NCBI RefSeq assembly: GCF_047675955.1 | Contig: NC_132923.1 | Coordinates: 85,347,637 to 85,411,636, forward strand | Direction: 5' to 3' | Origin: Chlorocebus sabaeus | Lineage: Eukaryota; Chordata; Mammalia; Primates; Cercopithecidae | Length of the DNA stretch: 64,000 nucleotides | Shown: positions 59,391 to 64,000 of the stretch, in pieces | How positions within the stretch are numbered: the stretch's first letter is position 1 | Layout: every line of letters starts with the position of its first letter | The notes under the pieces: model-generated | What the model saw: only the letters and a program-made list of their open reading frames with translations | Database searches by the model: none | What the model was told of the DNA's origin: nothing | Position numbers and translations under genes: made by a program

Positions 59391-60124
59391 TATCTTAGAA
59401 TTTCTTAATGCGAATATAAACAAATATAACTAATTATTTCCTCCTTACCACAAAAGATAACCCACTAAACACACTGTTCAACACTATACTTTTTCATAGT
59501 TAACAGTTTATCTTGGATACCTTTTCACTACGAGAGCCCCATGATTCTTTTTTTCCTGGTTAACATTATTCAAGGCTACCGACAACAAACTGCATCCAAT
59601 TTAAGTATATAATTTGATGAGTTTTGGCAATTATATGCCTGAAGGCACCACCACAGTTAAGACACACAATGTTCTTTATGATTTTTTTAATGCTTTATAG
59701 TATTTCATTATATGGATATACCATTTTTTAAAATAATTTTTTTCCTTAACTTCCCAGTGTAAAGTATACCATAATTTTTTAAACCAGGTTTTGTAGATGG
59801 GCATTTGGGTGCTAATACAAACAGTGCTGCAATTAATAATCTTTTTCATACAGCATTTCATATGGATAGATTCCCAGATGTGGGATTGCAGAGCCAAAGG
59901 GGAAATACATTTGCAATATGGTAGATGTTGCCAGTTTGCCCTTCAAAGGGGTGGTACCAATTTGAGCATGTTAGGAGAAGAAAAATAATTTTTCCTATAC
60001 GCTTTTAAGTTATTGACTGAGAACCCTGTAACAAAAGATAAGAGAAAAACAGAAGTTTATTAACATACATATTTCATATATACATGGAAGAAACTCAGGA
60101 AAAGAGTTAACTGTCTAATAGGTG

Positions 60125-60350
60125 TCTTACAACTCAGGCTTGCTCTTGCTCCTGCTCTTGCCATGTGACACGTCTGCACCACCTTTGCCTTCTGCCATGA
60201 TTGGATGCTCCCTGAGGCCTCACCAGAGGTAGATACTGGAGCATGCTTAGTACACCCTGCAGAACTGTGAGCCAGTTAAGCTTGTTTTCCTTATAAATGA
60301 CCCAGCCTTGGGTATTTATTTATAGCAATACGAAAATGGACTAAAATACA
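60125..60350 (+). mobile_element. MST/THE1-like LTR, 3' part
   Basis: TTGCCTTCTGCCATGATTGG, CAGAACTGTGAGCCAGTTAA, TTATAAATGACCCAGCCTTG and AAATGGACTAAAATACAG follow the 3' half of MaLR LTRs. Confidence 0.75.
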
Positions 60351-61005
60351 GCACCCCAACGTGGCCTTTCCATTCTAGGAGCTGCCCAGGAGTGCCCTGG
60401 CTCCTGCAGGGCAGCAGTTGGGAGCCTTATGTCCCACGTTGTGCCCAATCCTCCCACCACCACAGCTAGCTGAAGCCCAAAACTACCAGGACACATTCTC
60501 TCCAAACTCTGAGCTATTAGGAATACCTCCTTGACCATCTCTCGAGTGATCCAGTGAGAAAGAGAAAAAGAGCAGCTTCTGACATCCAGCCACAGCCAGG
60601 CACTCACAGCGAGGCCATGTAATTTTCCTACTGAATCTTCAGTGGAGCCTCCCTTACGCCTTTTCTACACCCTGGAATCAAGACAAGCTGCCCTGCACTT
60701 GGAGTTTTTTGCATGTCTAACAACCATGGCTCCCTCCTGGACTTGTTCCTGTGGTCCCACCCAGAAGCCATTCAATGCACAGGAGGACCATTTCCCATAC
60801 CCCCATGATTGCACCCTCAGCCAGTCAGCAGCAAGCACCCATTGCTCAGCCATCCCCACCCCTTCCCCAAACTGTCTGAAAAACCCTAGCTCCCAAATTC
60901 TTGGGGAGATTGATTTGAGTAAGAACTCTTATCTTCTGTGTGGTGTGACCAGTTTTGCATCAATTAAACTCTTTACTGCAAAAGAAAAGAACTTAGCCTA
61001 ATACA
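60351..61005 (+). mobile_element. LTR-like sequence, class not assigned
   Basis: GC-richer than its surroundings. It ends in an LTR-like pattern: CCCTAGCTCCCAAATTCTTG, then GTAAGAACTCTTATCTTCTG, then ATTAAACTCTTTACTGCA. It follows directly on the MST-like end, and CTAATACAGCA near 61000 echoes the AATACAGCA before it, which suggests insertion at that point. It contains an open frame (60642-61001) with no recognisable protein. Confidence 0.5.
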
Positions 61006-61026
61006 GCATCTTTAACAAAGAACAAT

Positions 61027-61636
61027 GAATTTTTTTTAACTCTTAGGTTCAGGGGTACATGTAGAGGTTTGTTATATAGGTAAATTGCATGTCACAGGGG
61101 TTTGGTGTATAGATTATTTTGTCATTCAATTAATAAATGATAGGTAGTTTTTTGAACCTCTTCCTCCCTCCACCCTCACATTGGCCCCAGTGTCTGTCGT
61201 TCCCTTCTTTGTGACTACATTTACTCCATGTTTAGCTCCCACTTAGAAGCAAGAACATGTATTTGTTTTTCTGTTCCTGTGTTAGTTTGCTTAGGATAAT
61301 GGCCTCCAGCTGTATCTGTTTTGCTACAAAGGACATGATCTTGTTGTTTTTATGGCTGTGTAGTATTCCGTGGTGTGTATGTACCACATTTTAAAAATCC
61401 AGTCTACCATTGATGGGCATTTAGGTTGACTCCATGTCTTTGCTATTGTGAATAGTGCTGTGATGAACATATGTGTGCATATGGCTTTATGATAAACAAT
61501 TTATATTCCTTTCGGTATATACCCAATAATAGGATTGCTGAGTCATTGGTGATTCTGCCTTGAATTTTTTGAGAAATTGCCACACTGTTTTCTACAATGG
61601 CTGAACTACTTTACATTCCCACCAGCAGCGTAAAGT
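61027..61636 (-). mobile_element. Primate-type L1 3' end, antisense
   Basis: Reads back from TTCAGGGGTACATGTAGAGG through CTACAAAGGACATGATCTTG to CTTTACATTCCCACCAGCAG, the antisense 3'UTR and ORF2 end of an L1 older than the two large copies. It is 5'-truncated. Confidence 0.85.
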
Positions 61637-62486
61637 TTGTTATATAATTCTTTTGGCGACACCTCTAGGCTGATAAGGGTCTGAAGTCATTTTGGGCAGG
61701 AACTGTTATCCTTCCTTGTAGAGAGGGCAAGAGGGATGGACACCTTTTTAAATTTATATCCTGCTTTTAGGCATAGAGAGGGAGGGCAGAGAACTTTTTT
61801 TTTTTTTTTTTTTGATACTACTACTTCTCAGTTGCTTTCAGTTCAAAATAATCCTTTTGCCAAAGTGGAATGTTTTGGGGTAGCATAGTCTGCTACCCCT
61901 CAGCTCCCATCAGCAGTGTAAGAAAATTTCCCCACAGTTTAGCTAAAAAAGTGTGTTATGAAACTTGGAGTTTTTGCCAATTTGGTGGAAAATGGTATTT
62001 CAATATAGTTTTAACTTACAGTTTTCATCTGAGATTGGGCATATTTTTGTATGTTAAAGAATGGACCATTTAAGGGATTTGCTTGTCTGTAAAATATCTC
62101 TTCAAACTCTTTCCATTTTTCTGTTGGACTTTTTTTTTTCTGTTAACTTTTAGGAGCTCTTTATATATTAGGGAGAGTACTTCTTTCTTTGCAGATGTTG
62201 TCTTCTCAAATTATTGTTTGCCTTTGACATTGCAAAAACTTTAGTTGAAGGGTGCATCTCTAAATTTTTACTAAGGATATCTTCCTAAATATTTCTTACT
62301 TTTTTTTTTCTTTTTCTCCCTCCTTTCTTTCATCCCTCCCTCATTTTTCTCTTCTTTCCCTCCCAGCCCAATTTCTTAAAAAAGGATTTGAGAGCCTAAA
62401 GATGATTTATCATTGAACAATAATCAATTCAGTGGGTGAATATTAAGTGCTTTAATATATATGACCCTGGTTCATTTATTTTGAAG

Positions 62487-62687
62487 GCCATGTTTTTGGT
62501 ATACTGTGCACTGGAGAAAGAACCTGTGCCAATGTCCTTGCCTCCAGCCTTGGTGCCACCATCTAAGAGAAAAACGGTCAGTATATCAGGCTCTGTGCGG
62601 TTGATCCCCTCTTCAGCATCAGCCAAGGAATCTTACCACTCCTTACCATCTGTAGGCATTTTACCTACCAAAGCACCATTAAGACAG
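62487..62687 (+). CDS. EPS15: EPS15 exon 9 with two alternative donors
   Basis: Up to 62576 the exon is 90 nt, phase 0, residues 188-217 (AMFLVYCALEKEP to PPSKRKT): the last helix of EH2 and its Pro-rich tail. The donor at 62576 (ACG|GTCAGT) gives the standard junction to Trp218 of exon 10. The reading frame stays open past it for exactly 111 nt (37 codons, VSISGSVRLIPS to KAPLRQ) to a second donor, CAG|GTATAG, at 62687, also phase 0. The added linker is Ser/Pro-rich and resembles the linker of EPS15L1 at the same place, as I remember it. The acceptor is TTATTTTGAAG. Which form dominates cannot be read from DNA. Confidence 0.93.
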
Positions 62688-63517
62688 GTATAGATTTATC
62701 AGTGTTAAAGAATTTTTTTTTAACAAAGTGCATGGCATTTAATAGTTTACTATTTGACAAAGATAGAGCAATTAAAGGGGTAAAAATTTTAGAGCACCAT
62801 CTGGTTGAACCTACATAATGTGATACTCCAGAGAAGACATATTCTTTCTACATTTGGCCTTGGGTCATATGAATGTTTTATTGGCTTTATCTTGATCTCC
62901 CTGGAATTAAAGTTAGAGATGGAAGATGCTCCATGCTAACATGGCATGTTTGCCCTGGCATAATTAATAGTTGTTTTTATTTTTGTTTGATCTCAGTTAA
63001 CTCTTGATTGTTTGGGATCAAATTATCGATTTCTGGGTTGTCCAAGACTTTTTTTTTCTGCCCCCAGCCTGCCTCTTGTCAGATTGAGTAAAGGAAGATT
63101 AATGACAGGATAGGCAAATCAGCCAGTTTGGCTGTGGTTAACACTGCTGGGTCAAACTATAAAAAATAAAGATTGAGAATTATCTGAGTATTTTGTTTAT
63201 ACAGACTTTGAGTTACCTATATTAATGTGGGCATAAGTCAAGAGTTAACTATGTTTGAAGTTACTCATTTCTTAATAAAAAGTGGAAATGTGCACCTATA
63301 GATAAGTCCTAATTGGCCTGTATTTTCTTCTGTTATTTTGTCTTCACCACAGTGTTTTGATTGAGATGTCATATGGAAGTGATACATTGTTGCTCTGAGT
63401 TAGTAGGGTAGAATTGTTCAGAATTTGTGATGGATACTGTAATGGATTGAAAGAGTGACACTTCAAAGTTTGTTTCATTTTGGCAGAAATACTGTTTTTT
63501 CCCCCCCCACCCCATAG
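62688..63517 (+). other. EPS15: EPS15 intron 9
   Basis: An 830-base GT-AG intron (941 bases if the upstream donor is used) with no repeat or gene that I recognise. Its 3' end is a T6 run, a C8 run, then ACCCCATAG, an unusually C-rich polypyrimidine tract. Confidence 0.88.
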
Positions 63518-63663
63518 TGGGTTGTATCCCCTGCAGAAAAAGCTAAATATGATGAAATCTTCCTGAAAACTGATAAAGATATGGATGGATTTGTGTCTGG
63601 ACTGGAGGTCCGTGAAATCTTCTTGAAAACAGGTTTACCTTCTACCTTACTAGCCCATATATG
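63518..63663 (+). CDS. EPS15: EPS15 exon 10: start of EH domain 3
   Basis: A 146-nt exon encoding residues 218-265 (WVVSPAEKAKYDEIF to TLLAHI) plus two bases of the Trp266 codon, so it ends in phase 2. It is the first exon here whose length is not a multiple of three. It covers the first EF-hand of EH3, with a canonical loop from Asp236 to Glu247 (Asp at 236, 238 and 240, Gly241), and the helix leading to the pocket tryptophan, which is completed in exon 11 outside the window. The donor is ATG|GTAAGA. Confidence 0.97.
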
Positions 63664-64000
63664 GTAAGACTTTATTTGATTGGATTTTTTTAAAATATGG
63701 TTTTGTATCAATTCCAGTTTCTGCATTTTGATTTTTAGTCATTTGTAAATAGGACAGTTTTTGTTTCAGAATTTTTATAGAGAAAATCAGAATCTGAAGA
63801 ATTCTTCTGGCTAATGGACAAAAGCTTGAGAATGGGTTACCTGAAGCTTTATAAGATTGACAGCATCGGCTGGGCGTGGTGGCTAACGCCTGTAATCCCA
63901 GCACTTTGGGAGGCCAAGGCAGGTGGATCACCTGAGGTCAGGAGTTTGAGACCAGCCTGGCAACATGGTGAAACGCTGTCTCTACTAAAAATAAAAGAAA
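63664..64000 (+). other. EPS15: EPS15 intron 10 (5' part)
   Basis: About 200 bases of unassigned sequence followed by a sense Alu that runs off the window. Confidence 0.9.
63868..64000 (+). mobile_element. Alu, cut by window end
   Basis: Sense Alu left arm (GGCTGGGCGTGGTGGCTAAC onward). Confidence 0.94.

Larger units (their letters stand above)
59967..61906. mobile_element. Nested block: LTR-like pieces and an L1 3' end
   Basis: Inside the old L1. The outer element shows as about 160 bases at the left (from TGTTAGGAGAAG) and 61637-61906 at the right (GTCTGAAGTCATTTTGGGCA, GGGGTAGCATAGTCTGCT). Nested in it are an MST/THE1-like LTR end, a second LTR-like piece and an antisense L1 3' end. I infer an old LTR-type outer element; no coding remains can be seen. 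Confidence 0.5.
59480..62290 (-). mobile_element. Old L1, antisense, split by a nested LTR/L1 block
   Basis: Antisense L1 at 59480-59966 (GCATTTGGGTGCTAATACAA, GTTGCCAGTTTGCCCTTC) breaks off at CAATTTGAGC and resumes at 61907 with AGCTCCCATCAGCAGTGT, where the intact element would continue. So everything in 59967-61906 came later. Confidence 0.75.
44318..62486 (+). other. EPS15: EPS15 intron 8
   Basis: The largest intron here, 18.2 kb, and the richest in rearranged repeats: the twin-primed L1, the pyrimidine-expanded Alu, a Tigger-type fossil with a poly(A)-only insertion, and a nested LTR/L1 block at 59.9-61.9 kb. Stretches with no assigned element are 44510-44939, 46010-46415, 46738-46984, 48180-49034, 53495-54000, 55309-55654, 56809-57599, 58731-59072 and 62290-62486. 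The last of these includes a CT-rich patch at 62295-62365. Confidence 0.9.

Noticed and set aside
60642..61001. 119-codon frame
   Set aside because: Lies in LTR-like repeat sequence; no recognisable protein.
62436..62693. 85-codon frame as a small independent gene
   Set aside because: It is EPS15 exon 9 plus its extension, bounded by splice sites.
1..64000. Many frames of 60-120 codons with CNGVISAHCNL- or SASQVAGITG-like text
   Set aside because: Translations of antisense Alu sequence.
1..64000. tRNA-like A and B boxes
   Set aside because: They occur within Alu and MIR elements, which derive from 7SL and tRNA; no stand-alone tRNA fold seen.

Overview
The window is primate nuclear DNA and lies inside one gene. 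Nine exons on the + strand encode the N-terminal part of EPS15, the endocytic adaptor and EGF-receptor substrate. They begin at residue 12 and end inside the third EH domain. Exon 1, the promoter and the 3' half of the gene lie outside. The introns carry many AluS/AluY-like and AluJ-like elements and primate L1 copies, which points to an ape or Old World monkey, possibly human. Three exon codons differ from human EPS15 as I remember it, so I do not commit to a species.

Layout: intron 1 (1-22305), exon 2 (22306-22347), intron 2 with a 5.1 kb L1, exon 3 (30877-30966), exon 4 (32084-32131), exon 5 (35271-35366), exon 6 (38830-38895), intron 6 with an antisense SUMO1 retrocopy, exon 7 (41611-41736), exon 8 (44258-44317), an 18 kb intron 8, exon 9 (62487-62576, or to 62687 with a second donor), exon 10 (63518-63663), then the start of intron 10. 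Exons 2-6 encode EH1, exons 7-9 encode EH2 plus a proline-rich linker, and exon 10 opens EH3. Every exon from 2 to 9 is a multiple of three with phase-0 borders.

About half of the intronic sequence is recognisable repeat: 47 Alu or Alu-derived pieces, two large L1 insertions, several older L1 fragments, MIR and L2 pieces, hAT and Tigger-like DNA transposon fossils, LTR-like pieces and microsatellites. Many insertions can be dated against each other because they interrupt one another and keep target-site duplications (TSDs).

I see no new biochemical system, CRISPR array, operon or structural RNA gene. The best leads are: an in-frame second donor in exon 9 that adds a 37-residue linker resembling one in the paralogue EPS15L1; an antisense SUMO1 retrocopy with its whole reading frame open; a twin-primed L1 with perfect TSDs and exactly abutting halves; a 1 kb pure-pyrimidine expansion in an Alu tail; a poly(A)-only insertion with a 17 bp TSD; inverted Alu pairs hugging exons 2 and 5; and L1 direct repeats flanking exons 3-8.
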